Shown here: piece after piece, positions 1 through 10,790 of the stretch
Layout: the number at the start of each line of letters is the position of its first letter
Numbering within the stretch: position 1 is the stretch's first letter
Assembly (NCBI GenBank): GCA_025531455.1
Contig: JAMYHL010000068.1
Location: forward strand, 159,550 to 223,549
Direction of reading: 5' to 3'
Origin: Apiotrichum sp. Y4204
Lineage: Eukaryota; Basidiomycota; Tremellomycetes; Trichosporonales; Trichosporonaceae
DNA length: 64,000 nucleotides
Program-made: the position numbers and the translations under genes
Notes under the pieces: model-generated
Databases searched by the model: none
Seen by the model: the letters and a program-made list of their open reading frames with translations, nothing else
Told to the model about the DNA's origin: nothing

Positions 1-2055
1 CGTCCTCTGGCGCCTGGCCCGCGTGTGGGTTCGTCCGCGAGCGCTGGATTAGCGCCTCGAGGTTGTTGTGCAGGGCTGCTGTCAGCGCTATTCAAAGACG
101 GGCGGCCAGGACGCCACCGAGGCAAGCGGGTCGGCAGCCGGGTCAGGAGCCAGCAGCCAGCAGCAAGCGGTCAGCAGGGTGTGCATAGTGCAAGCCGTCC
201 CAGCGCTCGGCCGACTCCCCTATCACAGCGTGCACATGTGCAGGTATTCTCCAGCTACTGGCAGTTACGCAAAAAAATTCCTCCTGTACCACCTGCACCT
301 GTCCGTCGTCCCGCATGCTCGTGTTTTTGTCGAAATTTTGGAGCCTTTGCGGGGGTTACTCACCATACGGGGATGTCGAGAGGCTGGTCGCGAGCGTCGA
401 GTGCGGATAGTTGGACATCGCGTAGCGCGGGGATGCGCGGGAGGGTGTGAGGGTGCGAGTAGGCGAGTACGCGAGAAGGTGAAGTGAGATGGTAGATGCG
501 AGGGGGAGAGTTGTGAATGCGGGTAGTTAGTGGTTTAAAATCGGCCACCACCCATTTGGCCACCTCGCCTCGGTTTCGGTGGTGCTGTCATGCCTGTATC
601 AGGTGTCCATCAGGTGCATCAGGTGCTCTCTCTTTCCTGAGTCCCAACCGCGCTGTAGAGCCGTTCTCGGCCATCGGCATCCTCGGCGGTATGCATTGTA
701 TCGCATATCGCATCGCATGCAACACGACCGCATGCATTCCATCTCGCCGTCGCCACTTGCCGCAGTTCCCCGACCCCGTACCCCGCAATACGCGCCGGCC
801 CAAACAAACAATTACAGTTGCGCATACTGTAGTTAGTGCGCGTGTATCGCTTATTTACGCCACGCGCGCTGGCGGCAGACGGCGGAGTCGCGCGAATCGC
901 GGAATTGGAGCGTCGAGCGTCGCGACTTGCAGCCTGGGGGCTTGCGGGATCGTGCTGCCTTCGAAGATGTTCACTGGAAAACGCTCGTGTACACTTTTAG
1001 AGTATGGACCATGGATCATGGACTCTTCTGCGCTTGGAACACGTACAAGACGTCCAAGATGATTGCCACATCTCTGCGCCGATGATCTGCGTCCTGTGTG
1101 GGTGATCTGCAGATATGCAGATCAGCAGCGCGTACGCGCCCCATGCACGGATGCACACAAGTCGCCGCGTCGCCGATCAGTCCCCGGATCCCCGGATCCC
1201 CGGATTCGTGTCCCAGCGGTCCAACCTCGCTCCTTGCTCCTCGCTCCAGGCTCCTCGCCCCTCGCCAGTCCCAAGTCGCCGTTCGCCAATCCTCCCTTCA
1301 ATCGACAATCCATTCCCGTCCCGCGTCCACATTCAGGAAGGTGACTCTCCCTGTATTCTGTCCACAAACAGGCACTGAGTGCGACGAGCTCATTGGGTAT
1401 CTGCTAGTTGCTCCAGCGTGCGAGTAGACGCAGGAAGTTGGAAGGCGGTAGTGGCCGTAGGGGACCGTCCGTGGTCCGTGGTCCATTGTGTCTCCGCCAT
1501 GGCGTTTCCGAGCTATCCTGTTGTACGTTGTTCGAGGTTGGCAGGTTCCGACTTCCAAATCCTGCAAGCTGCAATGCCCTCTGTGGTCCATCGCCGGGCA
1601 GATTATTGCCCTATGCTCCGGCTCGGTCCCGGTCGCCGGACACCCATCCGACACTTGGTGGCCAGGGAACACCATGCCCAGGCCGGCCTACGCGGAAACT
1701 TGCCATCGCTCCCCTCATTTCTACCAATGGCGATTACTCGGCCAATGGCAATGCCGCCGGATTCCAGAGCCCCAGGCAGCTGTCAGAGAGTATCTCCAGA
1801 GTATTCCGCGCCGCGCACACAGCTACCCCGCACTTGGCTGCTTGGCTCCGCATTTCCCCAGACCGGGTACAGGGTCTACAGGTCAGGAGTACATATAAGT
1901 ACACTACTGAGCCGACGAGGTATCTTCGACTGCTATGACAACGCTTCCCTCCCCACCTCGACTTTTGACGGCTCGGGTATCATGCTTCTTTGGATGGGCA
2001 CTCGGTACGGGTCACAAGATTTACAATAGCGCTTCAGACATCGCGTCATGATATC
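1..2055. other. Intergenic, no gene recognised
   Basis: Every open frame here is short, overlaps others on both strands and has no recognisable domain. The stretch holds a GGATCC-rich short repeat near 1185-1206, a GATCTGCAGAT-type motif at about 1102-1126, and a TATA-like ATATAAG near 1890. The right end is the 3' flank of the small HMG-like gene on the minus strand. Confidence 0.6.
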
Positions 2056-2856
2056 TTAGGCCTTGTTCTTCTGCCATGGGTCAGCGGTAGCTCGGAAAGA
2101 TGCGCAAGTGGCACATACGGGGTTCTCGGGGCTCGAGTGCCAGCTGGACGCAACAGTCTTGAAGTTCTCCTGCATTGTGAGCATAGGTGGTCCAAAACAC
2201 GAGTAACCTACCTTGTGGTCGACCTTCTTGCCTGCCTTCTGCTGCTCGGCCTTGAGCTTGGCGAGCTGGACCTTCATGAAGCGGTTGCTGTGGGTTAGCG
2301 TGGCTCAGAGGTAATGATCGATTAGCGACGCAGCAAGGAGACGTCTCGAGTAGGATGCTCGAGAGCATCCAGAGCGCGACCATTCGGGTCGACTCACTAG
2401 GGCGAGGTCTTGGTCTTCTTGCCGCCGGCAGCTAGGTTGTCAGTATAATGGGACAAGCAGGGGAAGACGCTCGAGTGGCAACGGATTCGAGTGGCGACGA
2501 AGCCAATGTGGATGGCGAGGAAGACATCCATCCGATTCACCGCACCGCACATCGCGACGCGTCCCGACGCGTCGTGTACTCTCCCTGGGACATTCACTCA
2601 CTCTTGGCTGTGGATGCAAGAGACGATGGTGAGAACGACGCGTTGGATGGTGGCGGCGGGTGGATTGGTGATTTGGACGGGTGGAGCGGGTAAAGGTATC
2701 GAGGGAAGACATGGTGTCAGCTACCTGGACGGTGCACCACGCTTTCGGACTGGGGGATAGAATGTGTAAACAACCTCCACCCTCGCGTCTGGCCGCTTTG
2801 GCTGGAGCGCAAGGCAAACTGAGGATGGACAGTGGGGAAAGCAACGTACGAGCCAT
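2056..2856 (-). CDS. Small HMG-box/YABBY-like chromatin protein (62 aa, six exons)
   Basis: Spliced from exons 2850-2856, 2602-2607, 2431-2398, 2287-2212, 2169-2119 and 2070-2056, read on the minus strand. The product is 62 residues. It starts with a basic MAPKTAGGKKTKT leader, followed by SPYNRFMK and a helix ending SSWHSSPENP. This is the signature of the truncated HMG-box/YABBY-type fold, in which SPYN-F-K and W--SPENP are conserved in fungal members. Such proteins are probably nuclear and DNA-associated, but the function in fungi is not established. Exon 2 is only 6 nt (CCAAGA); skipping it keeps the frame and gives MAPAGGKK. The start ATG follows a TATA element 133 nt upstream. Introns 1 and 2 (242 and 170 nt) are longer than usual for this window. 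The exon-3/4 junction creates the conserved Tyr of SPYN, which supports the model. Confidence 0.78.
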
Positions 2857-2988
2857 TGTGGAGGTGCGAGTTGACGGTAGGTGGGTTGGTGCGTTCGGCG
2901 GCGGTGGATGTGGTGGTGGTGATGGAAGCGAAGGTGCGGATTGAGAGCGAGTGGGCAAAGACAAGTGAGGGAAGAATGCACTCTCGAG

Positions 2989-2996
2989 TTTATATA
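2989..2996 (-). promoter_or_regulatory. TATA box of the HMG-like gene
   Basis: The minus strand reads TATATAAA, 133 nt upstream of the HMG-like start codon. It lies in an otherwise GC-rich stretch and faces the gene. Assignment is by position and motif only. Confidence 0.5.
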
Positions 2997-4814
2997 CCCA
3001 TGTAGCCACACGCGCTCTGGTCTCAAGTCTCACCCCCCTCGATGACTATTATTATTATTGACGACGGATGAGTCTGCCTTCCTCTTGCCCCTTCAGCGAC
3101 ACACTGTACACACACTGAAGCGCTGCACCTCTGTCGCCCCGTGGGGTAGAAAGGGCGACTTGCCGCACGCCATCTCGCATCTGCACAACTCTGCACATCT
3201 GCACATCGCGCGCATATCCCATCTCGCATCGGGGCATCAGGGCAATCCAAACCAATCCGGGACAACCCCGAGACCCCCCAACACTTGGGTTGCAGAAGAC
3301 TGCGGTCTCAAGTCTCGGCATCTCGGATCAACAACAACAAACATCACGTGACCGTTATGTGTCTCTTCGTTCCCAGGCCCATGAGCGTAATTACAATTTA
3401 CCCCCCTCGCTTAGAACGGGGCCAAATGACATTTGGTATTCCCAATCGTCGGCCTATACCGCGTTGGGCAAATGCTAATGGGGCAATCGTCACTCAGGGG
3501 GAAGGGACTAGCTGCTGGCTGCACCGTTAGCTGCTAGTTCTGAGTGGCACATTGGCACTCTTTGAGCTCTTGAAGCTTGCATAAACAGCCAAGGACACCT
3601 AGGATCCTGGGATATCCCTGTCAAGCACTGCGGAGCAGATTGGTAAGCTGCACAGTGCGCAGACCACAGGCCACGGGCAAAGTGAACAAGTCCGATTCTC
3701 CCTTCGTTGTGGGCGCGGTGGACTATGAATAGGGGTGCTCTGGCCGTGAACCAACGACTGCGGGTCTCTAGCAGACACTATGCAAACCCATCAACACATC
3801 TTGCACTGGATCACTGGTGAGGCAGTTCTCTGATATCCACTACTGCCTTTACATGTCTACCTTTATGAATGGTTGATGGTGTCTCTGGAGCTTTGAGGGG
3901 AGTTCGAACACGCCGATGTGTCTTGAGAGGCTGTTTATGACATCATGGGAGGCCAAAAGGTCAACTGTGCGTACTCGGCTGCCTCTCCACTCTCGCTGCT
4001 ACTGATGCTCTCTCCAACCTCTCCCTCCCAACACAGCTTCGCGTTGCAGTCGGCAAGTGAAATTATGACCCAACTTTATACCTCATCTAACGCGGACTGG
4101 AGGGCGGGAGCAGATGGTTCGTGCCCGGGCCCCGCGGCCCCATGTTGTTTGGGTCCTTTGCGGGCTCACCGCGGTAATGTGGACCGCGAGGTCATGGGAA
4201 GCCGGGAACTGCATGCCAGCAGGAGATTGCAGAACAGCACGATGAGTGCAGGTGATTCTTCAATTCTTCGCGATAAGATGCAAAGATATACGGTAGACGC
4301 TGCGCAGAAGTGCACAATGCGAGGCATGTGAAGAACATGGATGTAATTACAACTCTGGGTGCCAGCCATAATGAGACCATTAAGTGGATGCCACGGGAAT
4401 ATATTTCCGAAACTCCGCCACTGGGCGACAGCATGCCAAGTGTGATTTCACCCGCAGAGAGCACAGTGAACAGATCGGGCAGAGTGAGAACAGAGCCAAA
4501 GACACCCTAGGCCAGGCAGCCATGCAGCCAGGCAGGCAACGGCAGGGCGCCGCGGGTGCCACGGGGGGTGGAGTGCCACCTTGAATGATGCACCAACCAA
4601 CCATGCGCACCTTCCCCCCTCCCCGTGCTCCGAACATGCTCTGAGGCGCACCACCAGAGAGAGAGAGAGAGACTATACACCCCTATTCCTACTCTTTCTG
4701 GTTTCCTTTTTATTAATTTGGGACACCACAAACATCCAACCCCCTCTTTTCCCTTTCTCTTCTCTTCTCTCCATCCTCCATCCTCCATCCTCCATCCTCA
4801 CCATCGACTCGACA
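2997..4814. other. Divergent intergenic region between the HMG-like and TRA2-like genes
   Basis: No coding region is supported. It contains one CACGTG E-box at 3345-3350. A pyrimidine-rich tract with tandem CCTCCAT units (about 4740-4803) immediately precedes the TRA2-like start and is probably its 5' leader. A short GA repeat lies near 4659-4672. Confidence 0.55.
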
Positions 4815-6583
4815 ATGTCCGAGCCTTCCGACGGTATGTCCGCCTCCCAGCCCCAGCCCCAGCCCGCTCCGCCTCACCGTTATACTCCACCATGATCGCT
4901 TCTTCCGTTTTTCCCTCGTTTTATACATTTGTTCGGCTCGATTGCAGCCCGGCAGCGGCATTGCGCCGACTCGCGTCGTTGTGTCTTCCCTCCCTCACCA
5001 CTGTTACCCTCTCCTGCCTTTCTTTCCTTCAGCTTGTGGCCCATCCTGCTCCTCCATCACCCACCATCTCTTCACCCTCAACAGCCGCCTCGGCAGATTG
5101 CGTTGGGGATGTGATGAGCGGCTCGATTATAGTGACGACACGCCCCCAAGAATGGCATGCGCTCGACGTTGTGTGTGGTGTCCAAGAGGCCGCGCTTGCG
5201 GATAATCCCTCGGGCACCAGTCGCCAATCTAATCGGTCGCTGAACGGGCTTCTTTTCTTGTTCCATCCGCTGCGGGCGGTCTTGTCGCCATCCGCGTCGC
5301 CCTTCACGGCCACGGCAGCGCCAGCGGGAGAACCCCACAAACTCAAAGGGCCCAAGCGCAAAGGGATACAGTTCACTTCGTGGCGCCTGTTTGGCTTTGC
5401 ATTGAGTGTCCAACATGCTCAATGCGGTCCATCCCCAATCAGATGACGGGCTTCCACCCTTGCGGCTTGTGCCCCACCTGTGCAAGCACGGAACCCCGGC
5501 AGCTATTTATTGTTCGCGCGTCGCCTCGAGCACCACGGCTTGACCGTCCTAGTACGCCTGTCCAATCCAAAGAATTGTCACCCGTTCACCTGTCCCACCT
5601 CACTTGCCTCACCATGCCCGCCGTACAACGCCTGACACGCCCAGTCTGGCAAAACTCGGCTCCCGCCGCCAACGATGGCTACTCGCGCGACCGCGAGGGC
5701 TCTCCTCGTCGCGAGGAGCGCTCCGACCGCGACGCGGACCGCGAGCCCCGTGAGCGTTCGCCCCGCCGCGACCGCAGCCGCTCGCCCGCTCCTCGCAACG
5801 GCGGCGGCGATGGCCCCCGTGGAGGTGGTGGTGGTGGTGGCCGGTAAGTTTGCAATGCCCACTCATCATCTAAACGTCCCAGCGGTAACGACGTTTCGGT
5901 CAACCAGGGCAACAACCTCCACGTCTCGGGTCTCGCTCGCTCCATCAACGACCGCCAGCTCGAGGACCTCTTCAGCAAGTGTGGCAAGATTGTCAAGGCT
6001 CAGGTCATGTGCGACCCCCACACCCGTGAGCCCACCGTAATTCTTACATTCCATTAACAAATTAGAGGAGTCGCGTGGCTTTGGCTTTGTGATGTTTGAG
6101 ACTAATGAGGAGGCCGAGAATGCCATCTCGACCTTCTCGGGCACCACCCAGGAGGGCCGCGTGCTCACTGTTGCCCACGCCAAGCGTGGCCGCGCCCGCA
6201 CCCCCACTCCCGGTCGCTACCACGGCACCAAGTTCGAGGGCGGCGGTCCCGGTGGCGGAGGCCGCGGCTACGGCGGTGGCGGCGGCCGCTATGATGAGAG
6301 GCCCTACCAGCCTCGCTCCTACGACTCGCGCTATTCGGATCGCGGACCCCGCGAGGACAGGCGTGGATATGATAGGTACGAGGACCGCAGGGGCGGATTC
6401 GACAGGTACGAGGATCGCAGGGGCGGCTACGATGATTACCGTCGCCCCCCTCCCCCTGAGTGAGTGTCTCGGAGTTTCGGCCTCGGACTTGATCTGACCT
6501 TCAGCGACTACTACCGTGGAGAGCGCCGCTACGACGACCGCCGTGACGACAGGCCCAGGTATGATGACCGGCCCCGTTACTGA
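4815..6583 (+). CDS. TRA2: Tra2-like SR splicing regulator (277 aa, five exons)
   Basis: Exons are 4815-4833, 5645-5843, 5883-6025, 6066-6459 and 6505-6583. The protein has the transformer-2 layout. An Arg/Ser/Asp-rich N-terminal arm (about residues 13-70) is followed by one RRM (about 80-160) with RNP2 LHVSGL and RNP1 SRGFGFVMF. Then come a Gly-rich linker and a Tyr/Arg/Asp-rich tail with repeated DRYEDRRGG units. Tra2 proteins bind purine-rich exonic enhancers in the nucleus and recruit the spliceosome. The start chosen is MSEPSD in a 19-nt first exon joined in phase over an 811-nt intron. The joined N-terminus (MSEPSDVWQNSAPAANDGYS) suits an SR protein and the upstream CT tract suits a leader. 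An alternative start at 5613 (MPAVQRLTRP) runs into the same frame without splicing. The long first intron could carry autoregulation, which is common in SR genes; that is inference. Confidence 0.85.
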
Positions 6584-7891
6584 GCTCCTCGCCGTACGGT
6601 GAAGTGAGAAAACGCGACGTGGAGTGGCCAAGGTAAGGCATATGTTGGCGTGTGTTGTGTGAGCCCTTGCGCACTATTCGTTCCCATGTTTGCCGTCTAG
6701 TCGATCCGACAGGCGGTGATGTTATGCAGATGATACTTCCTGTGAGCGGCGAGGGAGAGCGGCGACGGCGCGGGGAGCGGCGATGAGTCCGAGTCAGGAG
6801 GCGAAAGGGGATGGTGGTGGGAGGAGACTGGACGAGTACGAGAAAAGGGAGGACGAGGGGAATGGAGAGGATGAGAAAGAGAAGGATGCAGTGTGGCGCT
6901 TATAAGTGCACTGAGTCACTCACGTGACTCTCCCAACAGGCGGTGATGTTATGCAGATGATACTTCCTGTGAGCGGCGAGGGAAAGCGGCGACGGCGCGG
7001 AGCAACGGGAGAGGTGGGGGCGCAGGACGATGGAGTGAGGCGAGAGCGCAGAGCGATGGAGTGAGGCATCGGTGTGAGGTGACGGAGAGTGGTGAGGACA
7101 GATTGAGGCGGAGATAGATGCACTTCTTCGCTTCATCGCAGTGTCTACGGGTAGGCAGTGTCGGAAAGCTGTGTTGGCAAGCGGCAATGCACGAGGGAGA
7201 CTAGTGGGGTAAGTACGAGAATGGGAGACCGAGAGAGATGGAGAGGATGACAAGGACGAGAGAGATGGGGAGTATGAGAAACAGTGTGGCGCTTATCCGT
7301 ACATCAGTACAGAATCACCCACGAGACTCTCCCGCACGACAAGATTTCGTTGGCGGTGAACAGGCGGTGGGTGATCTGACGGACGTGGGAGACGGGGAAG
7401 CGACAGATATGGGCAGACTGGACTGAGAGCGTCAGAGGCAGAGCGCCGTTGAGTATAATTAGAGAATGGATGTGCAATGATAGTTGATCTGGCGAGCGTG
7501 CGGAGCGGTAGAGCACAAGTGAATGGATAGAGGAGAGGACAATAGCAACATTGTGTGGATACAGGCGGCTGAGATTCCTTCCTTGTGGGGCTATCACACA
7601 CTGTTCGTCATAATGAGACGCCCTACGACTCTCCCGCCCGCCCGTGCTGCTACCTGCTCCGGTTCCATAGTTCCATAGGAATGCTGCATGCGGAGATGTA
7701 CGTATGCGAGATGTCGATGGCCCTGGATGATGGATGATGACAACTGAACGGGCAGGGGTATGGGGATCAAAGTGGTGGGACGCATCGCGCATTATGTATG
7801 GCTTGTCGGGGTGTTGTTATATTGGTGGGGGTATGTGATTGAAGATTTGTTACTATACAATATCAGTACGTGGGTGGGTCATTTTTTCTTT
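6584..7891. other. Convergent intergenic region with degenerate tandem repeats
   Basis: This lies between the TRA2-like and kinase stop codons. No gene is supported. Repeated purine-rich blocks (see the repeat entry) occupy most of 6709-7650. The sequence then passes into the 3' flank of the kinase. Confidence 0.55.
6709..7000 (+). repeat. 65-nt direct repeat, 227 nt apart, start of a degenerate repeat array
   Basis: The block at 6709-6773 recurs at 6936-7000 with a single difference (GAGAGCGG versus GAAAGCGG). Looser copies of the flanking words GTGTGGCGCTTAT, ACTCTCCC and CAGGCGGTG follow near 6890, 7287-7330, 7365 and 7550-7630. This suggests an old tandem array of units a few hundred bases long. 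The first copy starts 126 nt after the TRA2-like stop and may lie in its 3' UTR. Confidence 0.8.
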
Positions 7892-10790
7892 TCACGCTCC
7901 GTTCTCCTTTTCCATGTCCCCGCGCGGGGAGGCGGGCACGCTCGTGCTCCGTCGCATCACGTCCTGTTTGCCGAATATGCTCTCGAGGAGGCCCGAGGCT
8001 TTACGTTCGCGGGGGGGCTGGTGGTTGGGCTTGTTCGGGATCGGGGCGCTCGGAAGGGCGCTCGGGAGGGCGCGCGACGCGCGCCGCTCGTACTCGTACG
8101 CGTCGAGCGCTTTGCGGCGGCGCGGCTGCGGCGTGCCGATCGATCCTGGGCGGACGGTCTGCGAGCGGGTTTCCTCGCCCCTGAACCCGTCATTGTCCTT
8201 TGAGCGCGCGCGGCCGCGCTCCTCTTCCTCGAGGGGGTCGACGTCCGAGGCGGAGGCCGAGCCGGCGGTCGAGGAGCCCGAGGAGGGAATGGCGAGGGCG
8301 CGGGTTAGAGGCGACATTGGCGGGGCGGAGGGGGACATTGAGAGTGCGTCCGAGCCGCGGCGCGGGGCTGAGACGGCGACGACGAGTGCGGCGCGGAGAA
8401 GCTCGTACCCGCGTGGCTCGGTGAGTGTGAGAGTGACACGCGGGGTGTGTGCGTGGGAGCTGAGGGTGCGGCGCGTGTGCGGGCGGGGCGAGGCTGGTGG
8501 GGACATGGCGGGAAGCGCTGTGGTCGTTGCAGCAGGGGAGGCGACGCGGGAGAGCGGACTGGGAACAGGGCGGTGGAGCTTGGGTGCGGCGGTCGTTGCG
8601 GGCGTGACAATGTCGTTTAGAGACGGGAATATGGTGCTCGGCTCCACGGTCATAGGGCGCGAGGGGTCGAGGGTGAGGTTCTGCACTATGCCCTCGGCGA
8701 GAGGTACGAGTTCGGCTTCTGGGGAGCGGGTGTGTGATGGGGCGCGGGACATTGGCGGGCGTGTGGCGCTCGAGGCGCGGCTGCCTGCTCGGGATGGGGC
8801 GCGTGAGCCCGCCCGACTCGGGGCGCGAGAGTGCGAGGAGCGGGACGATGTCGAGGTGCGCTCGACTTCGATACGCAGCCAGACCTGCTGCTGCCACACC
8901 TTTTTGCCGCGGGTCGACTGTGCGGGTCCTGGCGGGGGCGTTGCTTCGCGGGCTGAGGGTGCGGGGACAGAGGCTGAGCGGGGCGGACTCTTCCTCCCGA
9001 GTCCAAGCAGCGACGACATCCAGTCGCGAGCAGGCTCCGGCAGCGGAGGCTCCGGGTCCTGCTCCGGGGCGAGCGGGAGGACGAGCTGGAGGATGGCGGG
9101 CTGTGTGTGGGGGACATGGTGGTACAGGATGCCGGCGGAGCGGAGGAGATACTTGATGTAGCTCAGTATTCTGCGTTCCGGCTCGTGAGATGGGTTGCGG
9201 AGCACAATGGGGCTGTTTGGAATGATCGGGTCAAAATACAGCGGGAGGGTATACTTGACTTCCGAGGGCAGGAATGTCGTCGTCTTGAAGTTTCGCGAGG
9301 CCTCGAGGGCGGCGTGCGCCTCGACGCGGGCGCGCATCCTGTCGCCAACGTCGTACTGCGCAAATGCGGACATGCGCTTTGCGGGGTCAATGTTCACAAA
9401 GTGCTCCATTGCCCGGCGCACGCGCTTCCAAGCCTCGGTCTCCGCGGCGCGCTCCTCGTCAGGCATGCCGCGATACTCTGGGTATCCCATCCCCCGCCAC
9501 GGTTCCGCCGGAGGGTACAGGTCGTCAAGCTCCTGTAGGCGGTCGAGCGCGCGCTCGCGCATAATGTGCCGCGAGGTGTGTGTCGGGCCCAAGGGAAAAC
9601 GCATTTGGAGAAGGAGGGCAAGCATTGTAAGAGCAATGCACCAAATGTCCACCTCGGGGCTTACGGTTAGCGCTGCCTGTGCAGAGACTCGACCGCCGAG
9701 CGTGACACATGACAAGATCCGTGATCCGTAATGCCCGATCGCGATTCTGCATCTGTACTCACCCGTAGTATGTCACCTCGCCAGGGCGGCGGTTGAGCGC
9801 GTTGACAATTTCAGGACTCTGTACAATGAGCGTGTCGTCTCAACGCACTAAGCCAGCGAGCGGTGGGACTCACATGAAACGCGGGTGAGCCGCAACATGT
9901 TGTGAGCCTGGGCTCCGAGGCGGAGAAGTGGGTCGCGAGTCCGAGGTCTGCATTGTCAGTTTAAGAAGTGGTGGCAGTAGCTACCGAGGAGGAGAATGTC
10001 GCCCGTGTCGACATCAATCAGCACATTGTCACCCTTGAGGTCGCGGTGGCACACGCGCCCGGCGTGGAGGCCGTCGCGGAGGACGGAGACGAGCTGGTCA
10101 AGGAGGTACGCTGCGCGGCTCGGGCGCAGCGGCAGGGGGTGCTTTGGGAGGGGCACGTGAGACGACGCGCAGTGCTCTGGCCATTAGCGATCCGAATATA
10201 CCAATCCCTTGTTCGCTGAGACGTACCGACGAGATAGAAGTGGCCTTCGGTGCGCACAAAGCCGTCTACGCCGATGAGGCATGGGTGTGGGTCCAACTGG
10301 GCAAGGAGCGTCGGCTCACGGAGCAGACGCGCGGCGATCAGCGGGTGGTGCGGATACAGCGGCGTGTGCTTGAGGGCAAACTCTTTGGTGGTGCCGTCTT
10401 TGAGCGTCGAGCGGACGCGGTACACTGTGCTAAACTTGCCGCGGCCGAGGATGCCGCCCTCGCACCGCGGGACATATGTGTAGTCTGCGATGCCGCGGAG
10501 AAGGAGGCTGTCGGGCGAGGGCGTGAGTACCGGCTGCGGCGTGGGCTGCTGTCAGTGATCTAAAAGGCTGGAGAATGGGCTGCACATCGGGAGACGCGCG
10601 ACAGCTCCATGGGCCACAATGCTGCACGCAACACTGTACACTGTAAAACGCTCCGCACCGCCCGCACCGCACGCACGCGACTCACAAGCTTTTCCCACTC
10701 GGCCTCGTTCACAGGCGGGGTCGCAGCGTAGACGAAGTAAGTGCCCGCGCCCGGCGGCCCCACTTCGTCCTTCTGCGGCGGAGGACCCAT
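7892..10790 (-). CDS. Ser/Thr protein kinase, CAMK-like, orphan (838 aa, six exons)
   Basis: Exons on the minus strand are 10790-10686, 10548-10227, 10176-9985, 9947-9874, 9818-9763 and 9659-7892. The kinase domain spans about residues 60-390. Visible motifs are the glycine loop LGRGKFSTVYRV, an FALK lysine, a catalytic loop HRDLKGDN (about 187-194), DLG in place of DFG, and SPE in place of APE. The gatekeeper/hinge region reads FYLVEHC. The C-terminal 450 residues are Ser/Pro/Arg-rich and disordered with no domain I can name. Retained Lys, HRD and Asp predict an active cytosolic kinase, but no orthologue with known function is recognised. The last exon is 1.77 kb, unusual beside its short upstream exons. 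The gene is convergent with TRA2 and shares orientation with the next kinase. Confidence 0.85.

Noticed and set aside
1937..2050. Short frame after a TATA-like word
   Set aside because: About 37 residues, no recognisable family, and it overlaps the 3' flank of the HMG-like gene.
7839..9161. 440-codon open frame antisense to the orphan kinase
   Set aside because: Shadow of the kinase's disordered tail; Arg/Gly/Ser-rich with no family match.
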